DNA of 64,000 nt from Pedobacter sp. ISL-64 (GTDB lineage: Bacteria > Bacteroidota > Bacteroidia > Sphingobacteriales > Sphingobacteriaceae). Shown in pieces: positions 35,765 to 44,194 of this stretch. Below the pieces are notes generated by a model. The model did no database searches. It was not told the origin of the DNA and saw only the letters and a list, made by a program, of their open reading frames with translations. Numbering within the stretch: position 1 is the first letter of the stretch; the number at the start of each line of letters is the position of its first letter. The stretch lies in assembly GCF_018613605.1 (NCBI RefSeq), contig NZ_JAGGPU010000010.1, positions 247,946 through 311,945 of the forward strand, written 5' to 3'. Position numbers and translations under genes: made by a program.

Positions 35765-35967
35765 TTTTGGTCTGTTTAATTTATAATGTTGTAAAGGTGC
35801 ATCCATTAAAAAACTTAAACTTTGATGTAGGTCAAAAAAGGAAGAAAACGTAAATAACCTTTAGAAGTAATATTTGATCCGAACCCTACCAATTGAGCCA
35901 TCGAAACGTTACAAATTGTTTAATCTGATCCTTCGAGAGGCTGGCATTGACAGTCCAATAGAAAAAT

Positions 35968-36083
35968 CGTCATCTCGATTGGAGTGCAACGGAATAGAGA
36001 GATCTTTGGACTTTTATAAGAATTGAAATTTAAAGATTTTGCTTCGCAGAGCCTTCGGGTTCTCCACTGCGGTCGAAATGACG
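35968..36083. repeat. Intergenic palindromic repeat, CGTCAT/ATGACG ends (R4)
   Basis: CGTCATCTCGATTGGAGTGC at the left and GGTCGAAATGACG at the right, with an internal GAGAGATCTTTGGA. It is of the same type as 62080-62188. The rest of the gap 35765-36196 is AT-rich without visible features. Confidence 0.7.
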
Positions 36084-36196
36084 ATCTTCCTATATGAATT
36101 ATCTCATTAAAAACTTTCAGGCTTTCCTATTGATTTTTGTGAAATGGATCATCTTTTGGGATAACAATTCTATATTTATGGTGCTGCCTATCCATT

Positions 36197-36601
36197 TTAA
36201 TATTTCTCTTCCAGCACAATTTCAATAGCGATTACTTTCCACTCACCTTTAATATTTTTCCAATGGTAAATTTCTTCTGTCTGGATAGTTTGTTTTTTAG
36301 AAAAAATAAGCAGATTCGGCTTTAAAATGACTGATTTTCGGGCAATTTTTTCGGTAAAAACTTCGTTTTCAAAAGAAGATTTAATGCGGTAATAACTGGT
36401 ATGTATTTCTTTAATATGGCCAAAATATTTTTTTAAATCGATTGTACAATCGCGTTTATTAAGCGCTATACCTTCTGCAGGAGTATAAGTTAAGCTGTCA
36501 TCAAAGATGGCAGTATAGGCCATTACATCCTTACTTTCTAAAGCCTGCTCTGCTTTTTTGTGTAATTCGTTTATTGCTGAAATGATTAAATCGGTTTCCA
36601 T
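36197..36601 (-). CDS. NTF2/SnoaL-like fold protein
   Basis: A 134-residue soluble protein. The N-terminal helices (INELHKKAEQALESKDVMAYTAIFDDSLTYTP) followed by strand-rich C-terminus (TIQTEEIYHWKNIKGEWKVIAIEIV) match the NTF2-like/SnoaL fold. No catalytic residues can be assigned. Monocistronic, preceded by a consensus -7 element. Confidence 0.65.
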   Translation of the reverse strand: METDLIISAINELHKKAEQALESKDVMAYTAIFDDSLTYTPAEGIALNKRDCTIDLKKYFGHIKEIHTSYYRIKSSFENEVFTEKIARKSVILKPNLLIFSKKQTIQTEEIYHWKNIKGEWKVIAIEIVLEEKY

Positions 36602-36633
36602 GGCATGAAGTTAATTGTTTGTTTCAGGGATTT

Positions 36634-36641
36634 CAAATTTA
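36634..36641 (-). promoter_or_regulatory. Candidate -7 element for the NTF2-like gene
   Basis: Minus-strand TAAATTTG, an exact TAnnTTTG match, with a predicted start near 36628 and a leader of about 27 bases. Confidence 0.45.
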
Positions 36642-36720
36642 TGATGGTCAGGTAGCTGATTTTCCATAAATATCAAAACATGAAACTGCTTGTTTGCTAT
36701 TGAGTATAATTATTTTTAGG

Positions 36721-37230
36721 TTTTGGAAATGAAAGCTTAGTGTTTCTAGGTACTGTAGCCCCGCCATTCGCTTTATCCCGATTGAAGGAATCGGGATGCT
36801 CGCTGCTGTCGGGTTTAGTTAACAGCGGTTTGTTTTCCAAGCACTGACCTAAGTAAAATAAACCCGATTGTCGGGAAGAGCTTCCGATCCTTCATCGGAA
36901 CTCGTACCAGAAAGCGGGAATGAAATTGCCAAAAGCTCAGAACCGCTCATTTCCCATTAATAATAAAATGTTTTTCTTTTTAGGAAACGAAAGGGCAGCA
37001 TTTCATAGTTGCTGTAGCCCCGCCATTCGCTTTATCCCGATTGAAGGAATCGGGATGCTCGCTGCCGTCGGGTTTAGTTAACAGCGGTTTGTTTTCCAAG
37101 CACCGGCCTAAGTAAAATAAACCCGATTGTCGGGAAGAGCTTCCGATCCTTCATCGGAACTCGTACCAAAAAGCAGGACTGAAAAAGCCAAAGACTCAGA
37201 ACGGCTCATTTCCTATTCAATATAAAAACA
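36721..37230. repeat. Tandem dimer of the ~250 bp intergenic repeat (locus 2)
   Basis: Two units with period 259 bases (landmark GTAG before CCCCGCCATTCG at 36755 and 37014). They share with the 9182-9592 dimer the strings GTAGCCCCGCCATTCGCT, GCTGTCGGGTTTAG and CTTCCGATCCTTCATCGGAA. In these copies the left hairpin arm has diverged to ATCCCGATTGAAGGAATCGG, itself a palindrome. Units differ at a few positions only. The remaining gap to 37391 carries no recognisable feature. Confidence 0.85.
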
Positions 37231-37391
37231 CTTTTTACGGGAATGAAGAAGTCATTTTGTGCTTCGCTCCTGAGCATAACAGTGCATTTAATTCTATCTT
37301 AATACTGTATTAACTTATTTCTAAACTTTTTTTCTACCTTGATGCAACGTTTTAAAATCCCTTATGTCTTATAATCAGAATATTCGAAATT

Positions 37392-37949
37392 TTGGAAGCC
37401 GTATACATCGATAAGAACCTAGAGCTAGTAAAAAAATGCATGCAGGGCAGCCGCGCAGCACAGTTTGAATTGTACAAGCTGTATGCAAAGGCCATGTATA
37501 ATGTGGCGCTGCGCATTTTAAATTACGAAGAAGAGGCAGAAGATGTTTTACAGGAAGCATTTTTAGATGCTTTTACCAGAATTGTCGATTTTAGGCAGGA
37601 AACCACTTTCGGACTTTGGTTAAAGCAGATCGTGATCAACAAATCCATCAATTATTTACGTAAACGTAAGATGGAGTTTGTAAGTACCGATGAGCTATCG
37701 GAAGTGCCTGATGAGGATAGTTTTGATGACAGTGAAGTACGGTTGCAAGCTGATGAAATTAGGACAGCCATTACCGAATTGCCAGATGGCTATAGAGTAG
37801 TATTGAGTTTATACCTTTTAGAGGGTTACGACCATGAGGAAATTGCACACATTTTAAAAATAAGTGAAAATACAAGCCGCACACAGTACATGAGGGCGAA
37901 AAAGAAGTTAAAAAGTATTTTAGAACAGAAAGGGATGAGAGATGAATAA
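37392..37949 (+). CDS. ECF RNA polymerase sigma factor
   Basis: A 185-residue extracytoplasmic-function sigma factor. Region 2 is visible in LYKLYAKAMYNVALRILNYEEEAEDVLQEAFLDAF, and region 4 in LPDGYRVVLSLYLLEGYDHEEIAHILKISENTSRTQYMRAKKKL. Start is TTG at 37392; no in-frame ATG lies upstream in a useful position. The end overlaps the next gene by eight bases. It probably controls an envelope stress response together with the membrane protein behind it. Confidence 0.93.
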   Translation: MEAVYIDKNLELVKKCMQGSRAAQFELYKLYAKAMYNVALRILNYEEEAEDVLQEAFLDAFTRIVDFRQETTFGLWLKQIVINKSINYLRKRKMEFVSTDELSEVPDEDSFDDSEVRLQADEIRTAITELPDGYRVVLSLYLLEGYDHEEIAHILKISENTSRTQYMRAKKKLKSILEQKGMRDE

Positions 37950-38469
37950 TAGATTAGAGACCTTTGTAAAGGAGAACCGTAAAGCTTTCGATGTAATGGA
38001 GCCATCGGCAGGACTTTGGGCAAAGATTGAACAGGAATTAGACAAAAAAAAGAAAAAAAAGCCAGTAAAGCTGTATTTATGGATGAGTGCAGCAGCAGCT
38101 ATCGTGGTGGTTTTCGGTTTAGCCTGGTTATACGTAGGAAAATTACAAAACAAAGATTTAGAAATAGCCGACGTTAGTGCTTCATATGCAAAAAAAGAAG
38201 TCCACTTCGCAGGTTTAATTACCGAAAAAAGAGATAGTTTGGCCATTTTCGCTTCTGCGAATCCAGAGTTGTATAAAAAATTTACCGCCGATCTGAAAAA
38301 GCTTGATGAAGATTACGAAAGATTAAAAGCAGAACTGCCAACCTCGCCCAACCAAACTTTTGTGGTAAAGGCCATGGTTAAAAACCGCGAAATACAACTG
38401 CAGTTATTAAAACAACAATTATTAATTATTAACCAGGTTGACGATTACAAAAGGGTTAACCAGATTTAA
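37942..38469 (+). CDS. Putative anti-sigma factor, single-pass membrane protein
   Basis: A 175-residue protein. An N-terminal helical part of about 40 residues (FVKENRKAFDVMEPSAGLWAKIEQEL) precedes a Lys-rich stretch and one transmembrane helix (about 45-65, LWMSAAAAIVVVFGLAWLYV), followed by a periplasmic helical domain of about 105 residues. No zinc-binding HxxxCxxC motif. Its eight-base overlap with the ECF sigma gene and its topology support the anti-sigma role; the fold is not recognised by sequence. Confidence 0.75.
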   Translation: MNNRLETFVKENRKAFDVMEPSAGLWAKIEQELDKKKKKKPVKLYLWMSAAAAIVVVFGLAWLYVGKLQNKDLEIADVSASYAKKEVHFAGLITEKRDSLAIFASANPELYKKFTADLKKLDEDYERLKAELPTSPNQTFVVKAMVKNREIQLQLLKQQLLIINQVDDYKRVNQI

Positions 38470-38599
38470 TTTAAGAGAAATTAACGCGATCAAAACCCAC
38501 TCATTTAGGAGAGGATTCGAGAAGGGAACGCTCACCACATTGAATTGCTTATTGCCGGCCGGCAGGTTTTGAGCTATTAAATGTTTAACAACTAACAAC

Positions 38600-39889
38600 A
38601 TGAAAACAATAAAAATATTTTTAGCCTTTATGGCTTTAATCGCCGTAAAAACCAATGCGCAAGAAGTTGCGGTAAATAGTCCATCAGAGAAGGTAATTGT
38701 CGAAAGTGCAGCGAAATCTTCAACATTGGCGATGGTAGTAAATCAGGTAAAACACAATCAAACAGGAAGTGATGCCGAACGTTCAAAATCTTTTAGCAAG
38801 AGTTTCAATGTAGATAATAACGACAAAATTAATTTAAACAACCAATACGGAGCGATCACCATTAAAACCTGGGATAAAAAAGAAGTACGCGTTGATGTAG
38901 ATATTAAGGCTTACAGCAGTTCGGACAATGATGCGCAAAAACTGATTGATGGAATAAGTATTGATGCGAATAAAAACGGTGATGTAGTTACTTTCAGAAC
39001 GAATATGGGCGATAGAAACGGACGTTATGGCCGTGGGATGAAAAATGGAGTAACCACCTGGCGGAGGGAAGTGAAAGTAAATTACGTGGTGTATATGCCA
39101 GCAGTAAACCCATTAACGGTTTCACAAGAATATGGCAACGTAGAATTGGGTAATTTTTCTGGTCCAACTTCTTTAAAGGTAGAATATGGCAATCTGGTTG
39201 CTGGCAATTTAAGCAACGTAAATAACTACATCAATGTTCAATATGGTAAATGCGATATCCAGGATCTAAATGCTGCAGTGGTAAAACATGAATACAATGG
39301 TCCTGTAACCATTGGCGCTGTGGGCACTTTACAGCTTGATGCCGAGTATGTTGCTGTAAACATCAATACCATCAGGAGATCAGCCGATATTAAGGTAGAA
39401 TATGGTAAAGGTTTAACCATCGGCACTATTGGCGGCAACCTGCTTTTAAATGCAGAATATGCCAAAGTAAACATCAACACGGTTAAAGGTAATACGGTTG
39501 TTAAACAAGCTTATGGCGATTTAAATATTGCATCAGCTGGTAAAATTGCAGTAAATGCAGAATATTCTAACGTTACCTTGGGTGCGTTAAATGGTGATGC
39601 AAACATCAACATGGATTACAACCGCCTTAGCGTAAACGAAATTACTCCAGCTTGTAAAAACTTCACCTTTGGTGGCGAATATGTAAGCGTTGGATTGGGC
39701 TTTGCCGACCGTTATAATGCTAATTTTAATGTTTCTACTTCATATGCAGGCTTCAAATATGGTTCAAACGTAACATCAAGTTTGGTAAGTAAAGATGATG
39801 AGACTAAAAAATATACAGGCAAGATTGGTAGCGGTGGTGCTGCAAACGTATCCATTAAAACAGAATATGGTTCCGTTACCTTTAAATAA
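38600..39889 (+). CDS. Exported protein with tandem beta-strand repeats (DUF4097-like adhesin)
   Basis: A 429-residue exported protein (signal peptide ends VKTNAQ). After about residue 70 comes a run of repeats of about 18-21 residues, each with an aromatic pair such as QYG, EYG or AYG followed by short beta strands (for example QEYGNVELGNFS, VEYGNLVAGNLS, VQYGKCDIQDL, AEYAKVNINTV, QAYGDLNIASA). I count at least a dozen. This matches a DUF4097-type beta-solenoid. It lies 130 bases downstream of the sigma/anti-sigma pair, so it may be part of that regulon. Function: envelope structural or binding protein, inferred. Confidence 0.75.
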   Translation: MKTIKIFLAFMALIAVKTNAQEVAVNSPSEKVIVESAAKSSTLAMVVNQVKHNQTGSDAERSKSFSKSFNVDNNDKINLNNQYGAITIKTWDKKEVRVDVDIKAYSSSDNDAQKLIDGISIDANKNGDVVTFRTNMGDRNGRYGRGMKNGVTTWRREVKVNYVVYMPAVNPLTVSQEYGNVELGNFSGPTSLKVEYGNLVAGNLSNVNNYINVQYGKCDIQDLNAAVVKHEYNGPVTIGAVGTLQLDAEYVAVNINTIRRSADIKVEYGKGLTIGTIGGNLLLNAEYAKVNINTVKGNTVVKQAYGDLNIASAGKIAVNAEYSNVTLGALNGDANINMDYNRLSVNEITPACKNFTFGGEYVSVGLGFADRYNANFNVSTSYAGFKYGSNVTSSLVSKDDETKKYTGKIGSGGAANVSIKTEYGSVTFK

Positions 39890-39913
39890 GATTTTCTAAA
39901 CCAAACAAATCTT

Positions 39914-39945
39914 GAAGTCCTGCCATATTGGTAGGACTTTTTTTA
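39914..39945 (+). terminator. Terminator after the beta-repeat protein gene
   Basis: AAGTCCTGCC/TGGTAGGACTT forms a hairpin with one mismatch, followed by TTTTTTAT. It lies before the ATG at 39958, so the longer in-frame start at 39928 would sit inside it. Confidence 0.75.
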
Positions 39946-39957
39946 TATTTTGCGCTG

Positions 39958-40503
39958 ATGAAAATTTGCCTTATTCTCCTATTCTCTGTTTTTTCTTTCG
40001 CAACATTGGCTCAAAATGCTCCCGTTAAATGGGCCACCCAGGAAACTTTCTTCGAAGATTTAATAGGTAAAGATTTACCTCATTTTAATGGTTTAACCAT
40101 CAATAAAAAACAACTCTCCAATACCGATTTAAAAAACCAGGTAGTGGTGATTAACTTTTGGTTCGAAAAATGCCCGCCTTGTATAGCCGAAATGCCTGAA
40201 TTAAATAACTTGGTGGCTAAATATGGCAAAAAAGCTGTGAGATTTATCGGGGTTACCCATGATGGCCCCGCCAGTGCCAGGCGATTTCAGAAACGGAACG
40301 GTTACAAATACGAAATTGTATCATTAAGCAAAGATGAGATCCGAAAACTGAATATTAATCACGGCTTTCCGTCAAATGTTTTGGTAGGAAAAGATGGAAA
40401 AATTATTTACGCTACTGCTAATATTTCCTTTTCTGACCCACAGTTTAAAGCTAAATCGGTACTTTTTGAGGAGAAGTTAAAATTTGCATTAACAGGTAAT
40501 TAG
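39958..40503 (+). CDS. TlpA-like thioredoxin-fold protein
   Basis: An exported protein of about 181 residues with the thioredoxin fold. The redox motif is CPPC in NFWFEKCPPCIAEMPELNNL. The later cis-Pro region reads NHGFPSNVLVGKDGKI, as in TlpA/ResA proteins. Such proteins reduce disulfides in the periplasm, often for cytochrome c maturation or repair. The signal peptide ends TLAQN. I set the start at 39958 because it follows the terminator of the previous gene. Monocistronic. Confidence 0.88.
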   Translation: MKICLILLFSVFSFATLAQNAPVKWATQETFFEDLIGKDLPHFNGLTINKKQLSNTDLKNQVVVINFWFEKCPPCIAEMPELNNLVAKYGKKAVRFIGVTHDGPASARRFQKRNGYKYEIVSLSKDEIRKLNINHGFPSNVLVGKDGKIIYATANISFSDPQFKAKSVLFEEKLKFALTGN

Positions 40504-40538
40504 TAATTTTTCGAAGACAGGGACGAAACGATAAAAAC

Positions 40539-41429
40539 TTAGAGAACATATTCGTCATTAATCGGTTTAACAGGCTCCGGGATCTCGTCTTCTTCGAGCA
40601 TCTGCAAAAGATTAATTTCTATCGTTCTCGTAATCTGGTTAAGCGGAACACCTGCCGAATTGTTCTCGAAAGGATTAACCAGGCTCATTCCATTAATCTG
40701 TGTAGATACAAATACGAAACCTATTAACCAGCCCAAAAATATGGCAGCAGGCCCTGCATCCTGACTGATTACCAAGGTAAATGTTACTACAAATAACCAG
40801 ATAAACACTTTAGTTAAATAGGTATAAGTGGTAGGGAATATGGTGTTTTTAATGCGTTCGCTCATGCCCATTGAATCAGAGAACCGGGTTAACATCTCGT
40901 TAATTTCGATAAAGCGAAAACCATCAATGGCATTGGCTTTTGATAATTTCTGTAAATCTCTCGATTGTATATTTAAAATCGCATTATGCGTGTTACTGTG
41001 TTTTCCAATTTCTTTTAAATCTGCTTCTGATAAATATTTGGTGTAAATTTCGTCTACCGTTCCCCTCAAACTTGCCTTTAAAGCATATAAAAACGCAATG
41101 TGCCTGCAAATCATCCGTTTTACGCTTTCCTCATCCTCATCAACATAATTAATCAATGCCCTTGCAAAAGAGCGGGAATCGTTTACCAAAGCACCCCATA
41201 TTTTTCGGGCTTCCCACCACCTATCGTAAGCCTGGTTATTGTTAAAACCGATAAAAAAGGCGATAGCTGTACCTAAAACCGTTGGAATAATGGATGGAAT
41301 GGAAAAATGATGCGCAATTAAATACTCGCGTACAAAGTAAGCCGCAGTGCAGGAGGCAATCATGATCAGATCAACGTGCCACGTATTTCTTAAAATTCTA
41401 CTTAACCTGATGTTTTGTATTAAAAGCAT
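40539..41429 (-). CDS. Bestrophin family (UPF0187) ion channel protein
   Basis: A 296-residue membrane protein. The bestrophin pattern is clear: GFNNNQAYDRWWEARKIWGALVNDSRSFAR after the second helix, and a late IFLGWLIGFVFVSTQINGMSLVNPFENN. The family forms pentameric anion channels in animals; bacterial members conduct ions, but the physiological role is not settled. It is monocistronic and divergent from the MHS transporter gene. Confidence 0.9.
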   Translation of the reverse strand: MLLIQNIRLSRILRNTWHVDLIMIASCTAAYFVREYLIAHHFSIPSIIPTVLGTAIAFFIGFNNNQAYDRWWEARKIWGALVNDSRSFARALINYVDEDEESVKRMICRHIAFLYALKASLRGTVDEIYTKYLSEADLKEIGKHSNTHNAILNIQSRDLQKLSKANAIDGFRFIEINEMLTRFSDSMGMSERIKNTIFPTTYTYLTKVFIWLFVVTFTLVISQDAGPAAIFLGWLIGFVFVSTQINGMSLVNPFENNSAGVPLNQITRTIEINLLQMLEEDEIPEPVKPINDEYVL

Positions 41430-41580
41430 ATAATCTGAATGGGAAATAAATTCGTTACGGATGAAAATACAAAACTAAAGCCAAAATGTTTGGTAATGTA
41501 ACAAATTAAATGACAGACAGTACAGGTTGCCGATTGTCATGCAAATGTTTATCTTGGGAAACCAAATATTCTTATTTCTT

Positions 41581-43104
41581 ATGAGCGACACTTTACCCAA
41601 GAACAATATTTTTAAAGTAATCGGTGCATCATCGTTAGGTACGCTGATTGAATGGTATGATTTTTACATTTTTGGTAGCCTTGCAGTTATCATTGGCCAT
41701 CAATTGTTTCCAGAAGATGCAGGAGCATCCGCCCTGATCAACACTTTGGCAATTTTCGCAGCAGGCTTTATTGTTCGTCCATTTGGCGCATTGGTTTTTG
41801 GCAGACTTGGCGATTTAATCGGCAGAAAATATACTTTTTTGCTCACTTTGGTGCTAATGGGTGGATCGACATTTTTTATCGGCTTAATCCCATCCTACAA
41901 AAGCATTGGTTATGCCGCACCAATTTTGGTTTTAATACTAAGGTTGGTTCAAGGATTAGCCCTTGGCGGAGAGTATGGTGGAGCTGCAACTTACGTAGCA
42001 GAGCACGCGCCTAAAGATAAACGGGGCTTTTTTACCAGCTGGATTCAAACTACGGCAACCTTAGGACTGTTCCTTTCATTAGGGATTATCGTAATCACAA
42101 AAAACATCTTAGGCGCTGAAACTTTTGGCGATTGGGGCTGGAGAATTCCTTTCCTGTTATCCATTGTGCTCGTTGTAGTGTCGATTTATATTCGCATGAA
42201 AATGCACGAATCGCCAATGTTTTCTAAGTTGAAAGCTGAAGGAAATATCTCAAAAAACCCTTTAAAAGAAAGTTTTAACAACAAAGCGAATTTTAAAATG
42301 GTACTGCTGGCTTTATTTGGTGCTACCATGGGGCAAGGGGTAATCTGGTATACAGGTCAATTTTATGCACAATCATTTTTAGAGAATACCTGTAAATTAG
42401 ATTTTAACGACTCCAGGTATATTTTACTTTGGGGAATCGCTTTTGCCACGCCATTTTTTGTAGTTTTTGGTGCCTGGAGTGATAAGGTTGGCCGGAAATG
42501 GATTATGCTAAGCGGGATGCTTTTGGGTATTCTTTTCTATCGCCCAATCTATCAAATGTTTTTAGATGATACCGATTATACAAAAATTGAACAGACTGAT
42601 ATTTTATCTGCCAGCCCAGCTCCTGTAACATCTGTTTTAATTGCGAATTCAACTGATAGCTTGCGAACGGTTTCTACTAAAATAATGCTTAAAAACGGTG
42701 CATCCTTTAATAAGGTGCAAACCGATACGGTTTCTGCAACCAAAGGGATTCTCTTAGGTAAAGAAGTAATAAAAGATAAAGTTTTGCCTACGCCAATATT
42801 CTGGAAATTTGTCGGTTTAATCTTCTTCCAGATTTTGCTGGTAACGATGGTTTACGGGCCAATTGCGGCATTCCTTGTCGAACTATTCCCTACTAAAATC
42901 AGGTACACCTCTATGTCTTTGCCTTATCATATCGGCAACGGTGTTTTTGGAGGGCTTGTACCATTTATTGCAACACTCATTGCAAGCTTTTCAGGCTCTA
43001 CACCATTATCAGGTCTATGGTATCCGATAGGTATAGCAGCATTGAGCCTGGTTATTGGCACAATTTATTTATCGAATAAAAGAGACGAAAATATTAACGA
43101 TTAG
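41581..43104 (+). CDS. MHS-type major facilitator transporter with large periplasmic or cytosolic loop
   Basis: About 507 residues. The metabolite:H+ symporter (MHS) sub-family signature is clear: GASSLGTLIEWYDFYIFG, LVQGLALGGEYGGAATYVAE, and GRLGDLIGRKYTFLLTL. Twelve predicted helices. Between helix 8 or 9 and the next (about residues 325-400) there is a hydrophilic insertion of about 80 residues (rich in Thr, Ser, Asp) not usual in this family. The ATG at 41581 gives the normal N-terminus; an in-frame ATG at 41527 is upstream. It is followed by a two-helix membrane protein after 14 bases. Substrate unknown; proline/betaine or dicarboxylate types are possible. Confidence 0.87.
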   Translation: MSDTLPKNNIFKVIGASSLGTLIEWYDFYIFGSLAVIIGHQLFPEDAGASALINTLAIFAAGFIVRPFGALVFGRLGDLIGRKYTFLLTLVLMGGSTFFIGLIPSYKSIGYAAPILVLILRLVQGLALGGEYGGAATYVAEHAPKDKRGFFTSWIQTTATLGLFLSLGIIVITKNILGAETFGDWGWRIPFLLSIVLVVVSIYIRMKMHESPMFSKLKAEGNISKNPLKESFNNKANFKMVLLALFGATMGQGVIWYTGQFYAQSFLENTCKLDFNDSRYILLWGIAFATPFFVVFGAWSDKVGRKWIMLSGMLLGILFYRPIYQMFLDDTDYTKIEQTDILSASPAPVTSVLIANSTDSLRTVSTKIMLKNGASFNKVQTDTVSATKGILLGKEVIKDKVLPTPIFWKFVGLIFFQILLVTMVYGPIAAFLVELFPTKIRYTSMSLPYHIGNGVFGGLVPFIATLIASFSGSTPLSGLWYPIGIAALSLVIGTIYLSNKRDENIND

Positions 43105-43118
43105 ATACGAAGAAGAAG

Positions 43119-43370
43119 ATGAATACGTTAAAGAAATTTTTAGGCTTGGTTTGGATGGTTTTAGGGCCATTAACAATGACATTTTTGTTTATCCAGGCAA
43201 TAGATAAAGTGGGCTTGACCCATTCAGATATCGAACGTACCAATACCATATTGCAATGGGCAATTATCCTGTTTATTTTCCTCCCCATAAGTTTGGGATT
43301 GATGATATTTGGCTTTTATGCCTGGAAAGGAGAGTATGATCGCTTGCCGGAAAGTTCGGAGGAGTTGTAA
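43119..43370 (+). CDS. Small two-helix membrane protein paired with the MHS transporter
   Basis: An 83-residue protein with two transmembrane helices (about 5-25 and 46-68) and a short charged tail (AWKGEYDRLPESSEEL). No experimentally known family; small proteins of this shape often sit behind such transporters in Bacteroidota as far as I recall. The 14-base gap to the transporter gene implies a shared transcript, so it may act as an accessory subunit. This is inference. Confidence 0.6.
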   Translation: MNTLKKFLGLVWMVLGPLTMTFLFIQAIDKVGLTHSDIERTNTILQWAIILFIFLPISLGLMIFGFYAWKGEYDRLPESSEEL

Positions 43371-43397
43371 TTTATAGGCTGTTAGGTAATATCTTCC

Positions 43398-44189
43398 TTA
43401 ATTCATCTTGCGGTTGATGTTTTTTAGCTCATTGTAAACCAACTGCGCAACCGCTTTGGCTCCTTCTGGTTGGAAGTGGGTATTATCTTTTTGCCCTTTT
43501 GGATAAGCCTCGTATTTGGCTGAGTCTAAATTCATAAAGTAATGTTTGCTTACAAATTCACTGCCTTTTGTTGTGAAAAAACTCGCTGAAAGTGAGGTTA
43601 GATCTATAACGGGCGCATTTAATTCTTTGGCCACATCTTTCACCGCTTGTGGGTATTCGCCATGTGCACTACCCAGTTTACCATCTTTCCAGGGGTAATT
43701 GCGGGTAACCGGGGTGATCAGGATCGGTAAAGCACCCCTTGCCCTTGTTTCTTTCACATACATCCTTAAAAAATCTTTATAGCCCGGGATATCAACATAA
43801 CGTTCAGGTTTATCTTTTGCCGCATCATTATGGCCAAACTGGATCAATACCAGGTCATTCTTTTCCAAGGCTGATAAAACTTCTTTCCACCTTCCCTCTT
43901 CAAAAAAAGTTCTGGTGCTTCTTCCTCCTTTTGCCTTATCGATAACCAAAGCACTGTCGCTTTTAATCAGCCTGTTTAATTTTTTTAAGCTGTCTTTTTT
44001 TAAGAATTGCTGAAAAACCTGTCCCCAGCCTGTAATGGGGTACTTCTTTTGCAGATAGCCTTCATCCAGGGTATAATCTGCTACAGTAGAATCGCCGATT
44101 AAATACACCTTAACAGGTTTTGGTTTTGTAATGAAAGACATCAGTAAAACGGTACCAAGGGCTGCGATAAGGTATTTGTGGTTTTTCAT
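43398..44189 (-). CDS. Rhamnogalacturonan acetylesterase-like SGNH hydrolase (CE12)
   Basis: A secreted SGNH/GDSL esterase of about 263 residues of the CE12 type, which removes acetyl groups from pectin or rhamnogalacturonan. Blocks visible: YLIGDSTVADY (nucleophile Ser), GGRSTRTF, FGHNDAAKD (oxyanion Asn), and KDNTHFQPEGA (Asp and His). Start set at the ATG before KNHKYLIAALG; a longer in-frame ATG at 44222 would overlap the GH43 gene. It follows the GH43 gene after five bases on the same strand. A paralogue is at 62253-62993. Confidence 0.88.
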   Translation of the reverse strand: MKNHKYLIAALGTVLLMSFITKPKPVKVYLIGDSTVADYTLDEGYLQKKYPITGWGQVFQQFLKKDSLKKLNRLIKSDSALVIDKAKGGRSTRTFFEEGRWKEVLSALEKNDLVLIQFGHNDAAKDKPERYVDIPGYKDFLRMYVKETRARGALPILITPVTRNYPWKDGKLGSAHGEYPQAVKDVAKELNAPVIDLTSLSASFFTTKGSEFVSKHYFMNLDSAKYEAYPKGQKDNTHFQPEGAKAVAQLVYNELKNINRKMN

Positions 44190-44194
44190 CTTTA

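Noticed and set aside
38545..38575. GCCGGCCGGC palindrome before the beta-repeat protein gene as a terminator
   Set aside because: No U-run follows and the stem is short; it may be chance or a weak regulatory site.
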